DNA from: Streptomyces humidus
GTDB taxonomy: Bacteria; Actinomycetota; Actinomycetes; Streptomycetales; Streptomycetaceae
Reading direction: 5' to 3'
Assembly: GCF_014649655.1 (NCBI RefSeq)
Contig: NZ_BMTL01000013.1
Location: 1-64,000, forward strand
DNA length: 64,000 bases
The notes beneath the pieces are model-generated. The model was not told where the DNA came from. It made no database searches and saw only the letters and a list, made by a program, of their open reading frames with translations. This document shows positions 26,007-35,832 of this stretch, piece by piece. The stretch's first letter is position 1. Each line of letters opens with the position of its first letter. Both the position numbers and the translations under genes were made by a program.

Positions 26007-29000
26007 TCATGCCTTCCCCTCACCCCGGGCCGGCCGGGCGGCGTGCCGGGCCGGGGCGCTTGCCGTCGGACGGCGCGGGTCTGCGGCGTGGTTGATCGCC
26101 GCCTCGACGGCCGCCATCCGGTCGGCGAGCAGGCCGAGGGCTGCGATCGCCCGGTCGAGCGGGGCGCCGTCCGGGCTTCCGAGACTCTGCACGCGGACGT
26201 ACGTCGCCTTCAGCTCGCGCCAGCGCAGCATCTGCTGGGCGGTCAGCGAGTGCCGCAGTTCGGCCAGCTTCAACAGGTTGGCCTCGGCGCCGGTGGTCAG
26301 GGCCTGAGCCTCGGCCTTGTAATGGTCATCGATCAGCGCGGACAGTTCGGCGTCGTTCATGACCGGCTGGATGCGCTGGGCGATCTTGTTCATGTTGCGG
26401 TACGAGCCCTGGAGCTGGAAGGGCGGTTCGGTGCGTGTGGCGTCGGACTGGGCCGCGGAGGCGATGTAGGCGCTGTTCACCGCCATCACGGTGTCGCGGG
26501 CCGTGAGCAGGTGGCGCAGCACGGCCAGGATCCGCTCCAGTTCGGCGGGAGCGTAGGGATGGGTGAGCTGGTCAGCGCGGGCCGTGGTGTCGCCTTGGGC
26601 GAGCCGGACCAGCAGGTCGAGGTCGACGCGCTCGCGGCCGGCGAGTGGGGCGAGCACCGGGTTCGCGGTGAGGGCGTTCTCGATGAAGCTGAGCGCGAAG
26701 GCGGCCTGCTTGCCGGTCAGGATGTCGCCGAGGTTCCAGACGTCGGCGCGGTTGGCGAGCATGTCGGGGACGCTGAAGCGGGCGCCGGACTCGGTGTAGG
26801 GGTTGCCGGCCATGCAGACGGCGAAGCGCTTGCCGCGCAGGTCGTAGGAGCGCGGTACGCCGTCGCGGACGCCGTCGATACGGCGGGTGGCGTCGCACAG
26901 CGGGATGAACTTCTGCAGCAGTTCGGGCGAGGTGTGCTGGATGTCGTCCAGGTAGAGGAGGGTGTTGTTGCCGGCCGCCAGCGCGAAGTTGATTTTCTCG
27001 ACCTCTTGGCGGGCGGTGGCGTTCGGTGCCTCGGCCGGGTCGAGGGAGGTGACCGTGTGGCCGAGAGCGGGGCCGTTGACCTTGACCAGGATCAGGCCGA
27101 GGCGGTCGGCGACGTACTCCATGAGGGTCGTCTTGCCGTAGCCGGGCGGGGAGACGAGCAGCAGCAGGCCGCCGGTGTCGGTGCGCTTGGACTCACCGGT
27201 GGTGCCCAGCTGCTTGGCGAGGCTGTCGCCGATCAGCGGAAGGCAGACCTCGTCGATGAGCCTGCTGCGCACGAACGAGGACATGATCCGCGGCCGGTAC
27301 TCGTCCAGGTGGAGCCGGGTGTGTTCGGCGGCCACGAGCTCCGTGCGGCGGCGCTGGTAGGCGCGGTGGCCGGGGACATCGTGTGTGCGGAACGCGTGGG
27401 TGCGGGCGAGGAACTCGTCGATACGGACGGGCAGGGACCCGGCGGTGATGCGCGGGTGGACGCCGAGCAGCCCGCGGACCGTCTCGGTCGTCTGCGCGTC
27501 GGAGCCGTAGCGGGCCAGGTCGGGGCAGAGTTCTGCGGCCACCGCCTCGGCCAGGTCGCCGGGGGTGGTGTCCGTGCCGGTCGAGGCGGTGTAGGAGGAC
27601 AGCCACGCCTCGACGAGCTGCTTGCGTGCGGCCAGTCCGCCGAGTGCGGTGAGGTCGTCGTCGTAGGCCGATGAGCCCACCGTGCGGCGGAACTTCTCCA
27701 GCAGGGTGCGCGCACTCCCGCTGACGACGAATCCGTCAGGGCCGCTCGTCAGCTCCTCGAAGAGGTAGGCGGCCGCCGCTTCCGTGCCGATCGCCTCCGC
27801 CAGCTCCTGCCGCAGGTCGTCGATCGCGGGGGCCAGGCCGAACGTGTCCCGGGCGCGAGCCAGTGAGACCGCGCGCCGCTGCCAGTCCTGCCGGGCCTCG
27901 GCGGTCGTTCCGTGGGCCCAGAACAGCTGGGCGGCGGCACGCGCCGCAGGCTCGTGGCGCAGAGGGCCGGCGTCCGCGTACAAGCGCAGGAGCGTGGTCA
28001 GGATCAGGGCCGCGTCGTGGTCATGGACACCCCGCTCGTATCCCTCGTCGTAGGCGGTCTCCGCGGCCTGTCGTACGAGGGCGGGCAGGTCGGCCTCCTC
28101 CAGGGCCGCCGGGCCGTGCTCGTCGAGCAGCCGGGCGGCGAGGTGCTCGGCGCGGTAGACCTCCGGCGACTCCGACGGCAGGGGCCGGTGCCAGTACGGG
28201 CGGGTGGCGGCGAAGTCGAGGTCGGTGACCGGTGAGCGGTAGTCGGTGCCGGTGAGGGCGAAGGCGAGGCCGTCACCCTGTGGGACGAGGGTGAGGTCGA
28301 GGGGCTGGGTGTTGACCGCGAAGCGGTGGGTGCCGAGGCGGAGGGTGCGGCCGTCGTCGGTGTAGAGGTCGGTGCGATCGCGCAGGGAACGGAGCGCCTC
28401 CTGCCGGGCGGCCTTGAGGCGGCCGTCGAGTTCCTCCGCCTTGACCTGGTCGCCGAGTTCGCGCAGTTCGTCGGCGACGCGGCGGACCTTGGCGACCATG
28501 GGATCGGAGGTGAAGTACGTCGTGACGGCGTCCGTGTTGGCGAGCGTGGCGGCACGACGCGTGACGGTCCGCAGGACGCGGGCCGCCGAGTCGGCGAGGC
28601 GTTCGGCGCGGCGGGCGCGGGCGTCGGCGAGGGTCTGCTTGCGGGCGGAGAAGGTCTCGTGAACCTCGTCGCGCTTGTCGGCGAGGTCGCCGAGGAAGTC
28701 GTCGAACTCGGCGAACCGGGACTCAAGGTTCTCCAGCTGGACGAGCATGCGGGCGAGTTGCTCGTCGCACGCCTCGGGGCTGTCCGCGGCGGCGAGCGCG
28801 CCGGTGACCGACTGGCCCAGCAGGGCGAACTCGGCCGCGAACTCTGACCGTCCCTCCCGGTCCAGGAGTGCGCGACGGCGGCCGTCGAGCAGGGCGCGGG
28901 CGCGGTTGACGCCGCCCAGGACCTCGGCGATCCGTTCCAGAACGGACGTACGGACGGTGGCGTCGCCGATGTCCAGCCCGGCGACGACCTCGGTGACCGT

Positions 29001-30881
29001 GCGCAGGCCGTCGGTGAGTTCGTCGAGGCGGACGGCGACGGGCGCGGCCTCGGCGACGCTGGCGATCGCCTCCGCGCCGGCGACGAGCTGTTCGATGTCG
29101 GCCTGGTGGTCGGCGAACGCGTCCTCGCGCGCGAGGTGGGCGACGGCCCGCTGCCCGAAGGTGGCGAGGTCGCCCTCGATGTCGGAGGCGAGTTCGTCGA
29201 TGCGCGCGGTGTCGGCGTACCGCATGTCCTTGAGGGTGAGCAGGTGGCCCTGGGCGTGCCGGAGTTCGGTCAGACCGGTGACCCAGGCGGCGGCGCTGCG
29301 CGGGGCCTCGCCGCGCAGACGCCGTACGACGACGGCGACCCGCTCCGCGGCCTCCGTGAGCGCGTCCGCGGCCTGCCGAATGAGTGCCTGGACGGTCTCG
29401 AACTCGGCCAGGACCTGCTCGGCGGTGACCCGCACCTGCGTGAGCGGCTCGTGCAGATCGCCGAGTCCGGGCTCGCCCAGCCAGTGGTAGGAGTCCGCCG
29501 CCCGGACGCAGGCCGCGGTCAGCGCCTCGTACACCTCGCTCGTCGGGATGGTCTCGGTGACGGCGCGGGTGATGGACAGGCAGTCAGAGATGCCGCGCAC
29601 CAGGTCGGCGTTGCCGACGCGGGCGAGCGGACCGGTGCCCGCGGGCCTGGCGGCGGCGTGGGTGTCGGAGACGAACGGCGAGTTCCACAGCTGGACGGGG
29701 TGGACGCGCTGCGGTTCGTCGCTGTCCGCGCGCAGCACGACGAGCGCACCGTCGTCGAACAGCGCCCAGCCGTGGCAGGACAGCGGGGTCGCGACCTCCT
29801 TGCGGATCACGTTGTACGGCAGCAGCAGACTGCGTCCCTCCGCACGCGCGTGGAAGGCGAACAGCACGTCCTCGCCGTTGGGCGAGCGGACCGCGCGCTC
29901 GAACTCCAGGCCCTCGGTGACGACCGCGTCGAAGGTCTTGTACGCGCCCGTGGCCAGGCAGTACCCGCCGGGGAAGACGATCCCCTGGTCCTCGGGCAGC
30001 CGACGGCACGCCTGCCCGATCCCGTCGAGACGGACGACCGTCCTGGTGCGGGTGTTGAACACCAGGTGGCGGTCGGCGTCCTCCTTGTAGGGGCGGATCC
30101 GCAGCAGGGTCAGGGCCCCCACGCGCGCGTACGCGATGTCCGCGTCGGCGAGGGACTGCAGCGGCTCGTCGACAAGGTCGGCGTAAACACCCTCGCCCGT
30201 CTCCGTGTTGTTCTCGACCTTGACGGTGAGGGTGCCGCCGACGGTCTCGACGAAGACCTCGCCCTCGATGGAGACATGGGGGTGGCGGCCGAGGACGTGG
30301 TCCTCGCGGGAGGTCTGGGTCCACTCGAAGTCGTGGGCGGGCGGGAAGACGTGGTCGCGCTCGCCGCGCGCGTCGAGGAAGGACACCTGGCCGTCGTCGG
30401 TCACGGCCCAGCGCAGGACGCGGATGTCCCCGGCCCTCTCGCCGGTCTGGAAGACGGCCAGCAGCCTGCCGTCGACGCGGCGGAGCTGGAGGAGGTGGGC
30501 CTGCCGGTAGTAGCGGTAGAGGGCGGCGAACTCGCGGACGAAGGCCGGGTCGTCCAGCAGGCCGGGCACGGCGTCTTCGGGCAGCCGGTTCAGGTCGCGG
30601 TCGTGCAGCGCAAAGACGTCGGCGACGGTCGTCTCCGGCCCCCGGCCGAGGAAGACGTTGTGGCCGAAGAGCAGAACGCCGCCGACGGAGACGATGTCCC
30701 GGGGTACGCAGGTGTGCTCGGTGCGCAGACGCTCGGTGCCGGCGAGTTCGAGCCGGGTGGAGCCGAACTCCTCGGTGCGGCGGGCGTTCAGCGCCTCGGC
30801 GCGGCGGGCGAGTTCGGCGGCCTGCGCGGTGAGGCGGTCGCGCAGCACCTCGTATGTGCCGGTGTCCAGGCCGGTGGTCAT
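26007..30881 (-). CDS. Giant DUF3686 AAA ATPase (flotillin-associated)
   Basis: 1624 residues. The N-terminus is helical (1-50); a beta-rich DUF3686 region spans about 50-430 (GGVLLFGHNVFLGRGPETTV near its start). Long helical or coiled-coil segments follow (about 470-860), then a second mixed region, and an AAA module with Walker A PPGYGKTTL near residue 1247, Walker B LLYLDDIQH near 1310 and a sensor-like VCMAGNPYTESGARF. Annotated elsewhere as DNA-repair ATPase, but to my knowledge its function is unproven. It lies 76 bases downstream of the YqiK-like flotillin gene on the same strand. Likely an ATP-driven remodeller working with the flotillin; this is inferred from repeated pairing in genomes and the operon. 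Confidence 0.85.
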   Translation of the reverse strand: MTTGLDTGTYEVLRDRLTAQAAELARRAEALNARRTEEFGSTRLELAGTERLRTEHTCVPRDIVSVGGVLLFGHNVFLGRGPETTVADVFALHDRDLNRLPEDAVPGLLDDPAFVREFAALYRYYRQAHLLQLRRVDGRLLAVFQTGERAGDIRVLRWAVTDDGQVSFLDARGERDHVFPPAHDFEWTQTSREDHVLGRHPHVSIEGEVFVETVGGTLTVKVENNTETGEGVYADLVDEPLQSLADADIAYARVGALTLLRIRPYKEDADRHLVFNTRTRTVVRLDGIGQACRRLPEDQGIVFPGGYCLATGAYKTFDAVVTEGLEFERAVRSPNGEDVLFAFHARAEGRSLLLPYNVIRKEVATPLSCHGWALFDDGALVVLRADSDEPQRVHPVQLWNSPFVSDTHAAARPAGTGPLARVGNADLVRGISDCLSITRAVTETIPTSEVYEALTAACVRAADSYHWLGEPGLGDLHEPLTQVRVTAEQVLAEFETVQALIRQAADALTEAAERVAVVVRRLRGEAPRSAAAWVTGLTELRHAQGHLLTLKDMRYADTARIDELASDIEGDLATFGQRAVAHLAREDAFADHQADIEQLVAGAEAIASVAEAAPVAVRLDELTDGLRTVTEVVAGLDIGDATVRTSVLERIAEVLGGVNRARALLDGRRRALLDREGRSEFAAEFALLGQSVTGALAAADSPEACDEQLARMLVQLENLESRFAEFDDFLGDLADKRDEVHETFSARKQTLADARARRAERLADSAARVLRTVTRRAATLANTDAVTTYFTSDPMVAKVRRVADELRELGDQVKAEELDGRLKAARQEALRSLRDRTDLYTDDGRTLRLGTHRFAVNTQPLDLTLVPQGDGLAFALTGTDYRSPVTDLDFAATRPYWHRPLPSESPEVYRAEHLAARLLDEHGPAALEEADLPALVRQAAETAYDEGYERGVHDHDAALILTTLLRLYADAGPLRHEPAARAAAQLFWAHGTTAEARQDWQRRAVSLARARDTFGLAPAIDDLRQELAEAIGTEAAAAYLFEELTSGPDGFVVSGSARTLLEKFRRTVGSSAYDDDLTALGGLAARKQLVEAWLSSYTASTGTDTTPGDLAEAVAAELCPDLARYGSDAQTTETVRGLLGVHPRITAGSLPVRIDEFLARTHAFRTHDVPGHRAYQRRRTELVAAEHTRLHLDEYRPRIMSSFVRSRLIDEVCLPLIGDSLAKQLGTTGESKRTDTGGLLLLVSPPGYGKTTLMEYVADRLGLILVKVNGPALGHTVTSLDPAEAPNATARQEVEKINFALAAGNNTLLYLDDIQHTSPELLQKFIPLCDATRRIDGVRDGVPRSYDLRGKRFAVCMAGNPYTESGARFSVPDMLANRADVWNLGDILTGKQAAFALSFIENALTANPVLAPLAGRERVDLDLLVRLAQGDTTARADQLTHPYAPAELERILAVLRHLLTARDTVMAVNSAYIASAAQSDATRTEPPFQLQGSYRNMNKIAQRIQPVMNDAELSALIDDHYKAEAQALTTGAEANLLKLAELRHSLTAQQMLRWRELKATYVRVQSLGSPDGAPLDRAIAALGLLADRMAAVEAAINHAADPRRPTASAPARHAARPARGEGKA

Positions 30882-30957
30882 GGAGTCCCTCTCAGAACGT
30901 CGGAAAAAGCGGTCCGGAGCTGCCGTCCCCTGTGCGGCAGCTCCGGACCGCGGCCTG

Positions 30958-33003
30958 TCAGACCCTGGCGCTGCCGTTCAGGGCCGCGAGCGAGGTGTCG
31001 GCGACACCCAGTTCGCCGGCCCTGCTGAGCAGCTGCTCCAGAGCGCCGGAATCGGCTCCGCCCGTCTTCATCAGCTTCATCAGCAGCGCGGAGACGGTCA
31101 GGTTCTGCACGTCCGCCGTGGAGACGGAGCCGAGGACGCGACTGAGGTCGTCGGTGAAGCTCGACGAACCGTCCAGCCAGGGCCCCGCGAGAGCCTGGGC
31201 CGTCTCGGAGTGCTGGACGAACCCGTCGACGCTCTTGCCGAGCGCGATCGAGGAGACCAGCCGGTCGAAGAAGACCGACTCCCCGCCGACGATGTTGATG
31301 TCGGCGTTCTCCAGTCCCGTGGCGAGGATCGTGGCCTGCGCCTCGGCGACGTGCTTCTGCATGTCCAGTCCGGCGAGCCGGATCTCCTTCTCGGCCTGGA
31401 GCCGCAGCCGGTACTCCTCGTGACCGCGGGACGCCTCGTCGAGCGCGGCCATCGCCGCCGCCTTCTCGGTCAAACCGGCCGCCTCCGCCTTCAGCTTCTC
31501 GCCGATGCCCTCGGCCTCGGCGAGCGCCTTCGCCCGGACGCCCTCCGCCTCGGCCCGCATGCGCGCCTCGGCTGCCTCGGCCTCCGCGCGGCCGGCCTTC
31601 TCGATGACCTCGGCCTCCTTGTCACGGACCTGGACGGCCGCGAGGCCCTCGGCAGCCGTCTCGGCCTGGATGCCCTCGGCGAGGCGCAGCTTGGCCTGCG
31701 CGTTGAGGTCGGCGCTCTTCAGCCGGGCCTCGGCGAGGGTGAGTTCCTCGGCGGCGCGGTGGACGGCGGCCTGCTCGGCGGCCTCGGCGGCCTTGATGTC
31801 CTTGACCAGCTTCTCCTGCGCCTCCGCCTCGGCGGCGATGATCACGGTCTGCCGACCGCGCTCGGCCTCCTCCACGGCCCGCAGCTTCTTGATGGCCTCC
31901 TCCTGCTCGGCGACCGTGCGGTCCACGGCGACCCGCTCGCGGATGACCTCGGCGATCTCCCGCTTCTCGCCCTCGACCTCCTTCGAGGCGGCGATCTGCG
32001 TCAGCTGGGTCTCGCGCTCCCTCGCGATGACCTCGAGGAGGCGGTCCTTCTCGATGCGCTCGTTCTCGATGGCGATGACCCGCTCACGGTTCTTCTGCGC
32101 GACGGCGACCTCGCGGGCCTGGTTCTCCCGCTGCACGCCGAGCTGCTCCTCGGTCCTGAGGAAGGCGGACTGGGCGCGCAGGCGTTCCTCCTCCATCACC
32201 CGCGCCGTCTCGGCCTCCTCACGGGCCCGCACGGTCTCGATCTCCCGGCGCTGCTTGATCTCGGCGTCGGCCTGGCGGCGCTCCAGCTCCAGGATGGCCT
32301 CGCGGGCGTCGACGTTCTGCCGGGTGATCTCCTTCTCCTCCGTGCGCTGGGCCTCGTTGGTGCGCACGTGCTCCACGGCCGTCAGCTCGGTGATCTTGCG
32401 GATGCCCTGGGCGTCGAGCACGTTGGCCGGGTCGAGCTGGGTGAGCGGTGTCTGCTCCAGGTAGTCGATCGCCGCGTCTTCCAGGTGGTAGCCGTTGAGG
32501 TCGACGCCGATCAACTCGATGATCTGGTAGCGCAGTTCCTCGCGCTTGGTGTAGAGGTCGGTGAAGTCCATCTGCTTGCCGACGGTCTTCAGCGCCTCGG
32601 AGAACTTCGCGTGGAACAGCTCCTGCAGCGTCCTCTGATCGCTCGCCCGCACGGTGCCGACGGCCTGGGCGACCTTGATGACGTCCTCGACGGTCTTGTT
32701 GACCTTCACGAAGAACGAGATCCGGATGTCCGCGCGGATGTTGTCCCGGCAGATCAGCCCTTCCTTGCCGGCTCGGGTGATCTCGATCGTCTTCACCGAG
32801 ATGTCCATCACCTCGGCCTTGTGCAGCACCGGCAGGACCACCTGACCGGTGAAGGTCACATCGACCTTGCGCACCTTGGAGACGATCAGCGCCTTCCCCT
32901 GCTCCACCTTGCGGAACAGCCGGGAGACGACGAACAACACGACGGTGACGACGAGCAGGCATGCGGCGATGAGCACGCCGACGCCCACGGTGATGGCATC
33001 CAT
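30958..33003 (-). CDS. YqiK-type flotillin, large SPFH protein
   Basis: 681 residues from an ATG at 33003 with AAGGA upstream. Membrane anchor 5-30 (IAACLLVVTVVLFVVSRLF); SPFH domain about 33-215 (EQGKALIVSKVRKVDVTFTG); long charged coiled coil about 225-560 (many EREAE- and KA-type repeats); C-terminal flotillin segment to 681. It is larger than, and distinct from, the FloT-type protein at 20650. Encoded between the YqiJ-like membrane protein and the DUF3686 ATPase, so a three-gene membrane-remodelling operon is likely. Confidence 0.9.
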   Translation of the reverse strand: MDAITVGVGVLIAACLLVVTVVLFVVSRLFRKVEQGKALIVSKVRKVDVTFTGQVVLPVLHKAEVMDISVKTIEITRAGKEGLICRDNIRADIRISFFVKVNKTVEDVIKVAQAVGTVRASDQRTLQELFHAKFSEALKTVGKQMDFTDLYTKREELRYQIIELIGVDLNGYHLEDAAIDYLEQTPLTQLDPANVLDAQGIRKITELTAVEHVRTNEAQRTEEKEITRQNVDAREAILELERRQADAEIKQRREIETVRAREEAETARVMEEERLRAQSAFLRTEEQLGVQRENQAREVAVAQKNRERVIAIENERIEKDRLLEVIARERETQLTQIAASKEVEGEKREIAEVIRERVAVDRTVAEQEEAIKKLRAVEEAERGRQTVIIAAEAEAQEKLVKDIKAAEAAEQAAVHRAAEELTLAEARLKSADLNAQAKLRLAEGIQAETAAEGLAAVQVRDKEAEVIEKAGRAEAEAAEARMRAEAEGVRAKALAEAEGIGEKLKAEAAGLTEKAAAMAALDEASRGHEEYRLRLQAEKEIRLAGLDMQKHVAEAQATILATGLENADINIVGGESVFFDRLVSSIALGKSVDGFVQHSETAQALAGPWLDGSSSFTDDLSRVLGSVSTADVQNLTVSALLMKLMKTGGADSGALEQLLSRAGELGVADTSLAALNGSARV

Positions 33004-33134
33004 ACGAAATCCTTGAATTCTGCGAGGAGTTGGCGCCTCGACGGCGAGGCGGGTGGCCCGCTCCGCTGCGGGCATGCGCGTCGGGCGTGCGTCAGTCGTG
33101 AGAGCGCGGTCCGGCCGTGGGGCCCGTGGACGGC

Positions 33135-33569
33135 TCAGCCGCGCGCAGGGGGACTGCCGGGGTCGTACGGAGCACTGCTCGCCGCAGCCCGGCGGTACAA
33201 CCCGGGGCTGCCCGGGAACAGCCTGGCGATAAAGGCCGCGGACCTTCTTGTCACCGGCCAGGCGACGAGGGTGGACAGGACCAGCAGTGCGACCCGGGCC
33301 GCGGCACCCCCGGAACCGGTCAGACGTGCCAGATCCATCAGGAGCATTCCGGTGATGCTGACGAGCCAGGCACTCACGATCACGACGGAGGCGGCGACGG
33401 CGACCGGCATCCCGCCTAGCGACCTGGTCAGCAACGGGGCGTCGGCGTCGAAGGCGCGCACGTCGGCCCGGCCCAGCAGAACAAGCACCCAGAAACCGAG
33501 AGCGACGACCAGCGCTGAGGTGAGGGTGACGGTGGGAAACCGCACGGCGGCGTGCACGATCTGACCCAT
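33135..33569 (-). CDS. YqiJ-like membrane protein lacking the OB-fold tail
   Basis: 144 residues. The opening RFPTVTLTSALVVALGFWVL is the YqiJ-type first helix; further helices at about 53-80 and 88-107. Full YqiJ proteins are about 200 residues and carry a C-terminal OB fold, which is absent here; the tail is short and Pro/Gly-rich. It precedes the YqiK-like flotillin by about 130 bases, the same order as yqiJ-yqiK in E. coli. Probable membrane partner of the flotillin. The truncated tail could mean that another protein supplies the OB domain. Confidence 0.7.
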   Translation of the reverse strand: MGQIVHAAVRFPTVTLTSALVVALGFWVLVLLGRADVRAFDADAPLLTRSLGGMPVAVAASVVIVSAWLVSITGMLLMDLARLTGSGGAAARVALLVLSTLVAWPVTRRSAAFIARLFPGSPGLYRRAAASSAPYDPGSPPARG

Positions 33570-34099
33570 GTCCGCACCCCCGAGCCGAGTTCCCGAGTCC
33601 CGGCGCCCGCCCTTTCATCAGGGCACGGCACCGGGACTGCTCCCCTTGTTTCCGCTGCCCCCATCTTGAACTGCCCATGTCGTGTGGCGCATTGCCGTGT
33701 TCCGGCAGTCTTGATGCCACCTTGATGCCGGGCGACGACAACTTCGGCGAGTGCCGGGCCGTTGTCTAACCTTGCCGTCGTCGTCCGGCCTGGTCGACAG
33801 CAGCATCGAGGAAGAGGTGGGCCGAGTCGCGTACGGAGCCGTAGGAGGCCGCCGGGTGGTGGACGGCCGAGCAGACGGAGGCCGGCTCCGCGTCGGTACC
33901 GTCGTGACCGCCAGGCGGCCGACACCGTCGCAGATCGACGCCCCGTGCCCCGAGCGCAGGCGCCACCATCACCTCAGTATCAGCGAGGGATCCCGATCCG
34001 CCGTTGATGCCAGGCTCCTCCCACCGCCCCTGATCTGCCAGTCTTGTCCAGCGTGCGTCAGGAACGCGTCGGCAAGGCGCCAAGAAAACCGGAGGACGT
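33570..34099. other. Divergent promoter region, flotillin/ATPase operon and PucR gene
   Basis: 530 bases without a gene. It holds the repeat cluster at 33692-33727 and, to the right, a GC-rich leader for the PucR-like gene ending in GGAGG just before its GTG start. Confidence 0.5.
33692..33727 (-). promoter_or_regulatory. TTGCCG/CGGCAG palindrome plus TTGATG direct repeats
   Basis: A palindrome TTGCCGT-GTT-CCGGCAG spans 33692-33708. Next to it TTGATG occurs at 33711-33716 and 33722-33727, exactly 11 bases apart. Both motifs recur near the nhaP genes. They lie about 125-160 bases upstream of the YqiJ-like gene. Confidence 0.55.
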
Positions 34100-35161
34100 G
34101 TGACAGGGCGGGAGGTCCCCGACGAGTATCTGGACGGGTATGTCCAGATACTGACCGAGGTGTGTGCGACGGGTCGCCGCTTCACCAGGGACGAGTTGGA
34201 GTCCCTACGAACCCGGGGGGAACGCGCCGCCGAGGCCGGCTTCGGCCTGCGGGCCGTTCTTCGCCGGCACTTGGCCGTGGCCCGCGACCACTGGCCCGAG
34301 CTCTCGGCCGCGGCGGGTGATCGCGCGCTCGCCGCCGTCGAGCAGGCGATCGACGCCTTCGCCGAGGGGCACGAACGGGCGCAGCTGCTCGCCGTGCGGC
34401 AGGAGGAGGCGGTGCGGCGCGAGTTCATCGACGACCTGCTCTACGGTCGCAGCGACCTCGGCCGCCTGTCCGAACGGGCCGAGCGCTTCGGTCTGCTCCT
34501 CTCCCGCGCCCACGCCGTCGCCGTCGCGCAGGGCGACAGGCCGGTCGAGGAGACGGACCCGGCCACCCGGCAGGTGGAGAGCGCCGTGGTCGGCCGGTTC
34601 GGCGAGCGGCGCATTCTGCTCACCACCAAGGACGGCAGGCTGATCTGTATCGCGCCGGGGGACCAGGACGACGTGCTGGCGTTCTTCGCCAAGCAGGCGT
34701 ACGCGGCCACCGAGGGCGGCCAGGTCGCCATCGGACGTCCCCACCCCGGTGCCGGGGGCGTCGTCCACTCCTACGAAGAGGCGCTCAACGCCCTCGACCT
34801 GGCAGACCGGCTGCAGATCCACGAGCCGGTGCTGCGCGCGGCCGACCTCCTCGTCTACCCGGTCCTGACCCGCGACCGACAGGCCATGGCCGACCTCGTC
34901 GGCAACACCCTCGGCCCGCTGCTGAGCGCCCGAGGCGGCGCCCGGCCCCTCGTCGAGACGCTGACGGCGTACTTCGACTCCGGCTGTGTCGCCGCCGAGG
35001 CGGCCCGACGTCTGAACCTGAGCGTGCGGGCCTTCACCTACCGCCTGGAGCGCATCCACAAGCTCACCGGCGCCGACCCCGGCGATCCCGTCCACCGCTA
35101 CACCCTGCAGACCGCGGTGATCGGGGCGCGGCTCCTCGGGTGGCCCGACGACGAGGTGTGA
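34100..35161 (+). CDS. PucR/CdaR-type regulator with C-terminal HTH
   Basis: 353 residues. An N-terminal helical region (1-120), a GGDEF-like middle with EAVRREFIDDLLYGRSDLGR and LSRAHAVAVAQG, and a C-terminal PucR-type helix-turn-helix ending LVETLTAYFDSGCVAAEAAR and AFTYRLERIHKLTG. Start: GTG at 34100 with GGAGG four bases upstream. Members sense metabolites and act as activators. It is divergent from the flotillin/ATPase operon and may control it, but no operator can be assigned. Confidence 0.85.
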   Translation: MTGREVPDEYLDGYVQILTEVCATGRRFTRDELESLRTRGERAAEAGFGLRAVLRRHLAVARDHWPELSAAAGDRALAAVEQAIDAFAEGHERAQLLAVRQEEAVRREFIDDLLYGRSDLGRLSERAERFGLLLSRAHAVAVAQGDRPVEETDPATRQVESAVVGRFGERRILLTTKDGRLICIAPGDQDDVLAFFAKQAYAATEGGQVAIGRPHPGAGGVVHSYEEALNALDLADRLQIHEPVLRAADLLVYPVLTRDRQAMADLVGNTLGPLLSARGGARPLVETLTAYFDSGCVAAEAARRLNLSVRAFTYRLERIHKLTGADPGDPVHRYTLQTAVIGARLLGWPDDEV

Positions 35162-35251
35162 CGGCCGACAGCCCATCGTGAGCCGCTGTTCCCGCGCTGA
35201 CGATCAAAGCCCGGTGACAGTCCCTCCTCCTCCCCGAACGCCGCCTCCGGC

Positions 35252-35446
35252 GTGGGCGCGGACGCCCGTGCCGGTGCCAGTGCCAGTGCGGAACCCGTTG
35301 CGCCCAGGCCCTTGGCAGGGCCGCCGAGCGCCGGCCCGACGCCTGCCGCCGTGCCCATCGATGAGACGGACACTCGCGTGGGCGAAGACTCAGCAGGCGA
35401 CGCCGATCCGCAGCCGAGGAAGGACAAGAAGGGAAAGAAGGGCTGA
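35252..35446 (+). CDS. Possible small Lys-rich protein
   Basis: 64 residues: Ala/Pro-rich, then acidic, ending in DKKGKKG. Third-position GC is moderate (about 75 percent by my count) and there is no ribosome binding site. It could be a non-coding tail. Listed only because the acidic and basic halves look ordered. Confidence 0.2.
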   Translation: MGADARAGASASAEPVAPRPLAGPPSAGPTPAAVPIDETDTRVGEDSAGDADPQPRKDKKGKKG

Positions 35447-35493
35447 CAGGTCTCCCGTCGGAGGCGGACCTGCCCTACCAGTGGCAAGGGACG

Positions 35494-35775
35494 TCACGGA
35501 TTCCGGTCCGTGCCATCCGCCTGGGACGTCAGGTCGGCGATCTGAGCGACGAGCGCCCCGGTGAGCACCGCCCAGGCCACAGCGCCAAAGCCTGCGGCCT
35601 GCCAGCCGACGACAGAGACGAGCACGGCCGCTGCGGCTCCTGCCGCGACGGCCCACCGTCTGGTCAGGAACGACCACTGCCGACGCACGCTGCCCGGACG
35701 ACGGATCTCCACCAGTCCGGTTCTGATCACCAGCATGGCGATGACGGCCAACGGCGCCATGAGAGAGGCATCCAC
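35494..35775 (-). CDS. Small two-helix membrane protein
   Basis: 93 residues. Helices about 6-20 and 42-62, with a basic segment between (RRPGSVRRQW) and an acidic tail. Unrecognised. It lies 57 bases downstream of the ArsB/NhaD-type transporter on the same strand and may be the last gene of that operon. Confidence 0.5.
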   Translation of the reverse strand: MDASLMAPLAVIAMLVIRTGLVEIRRPGSVRRQWSFLTRRWAVAAGAAAAVLVSVVGWQAAGFGAVAWAVLTGALVAQIADLTSQADGTDRNP

Positions 35776-35832
35776 GCCCGTTGCTCTCCGATCCGGCGTG
35801 ATGGACAGGGGATTGGCCCGCTTCGAGCGGCG

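Noticed and set aside
25945..26307. Plus-strand frame with a good AAGGAG start (MYTPDGGPYPRR)
   Set aside because: Most of it runs antisense to the end of the DUF3686 ATPase gene and has no domain; left out despite the ribosome binding site.
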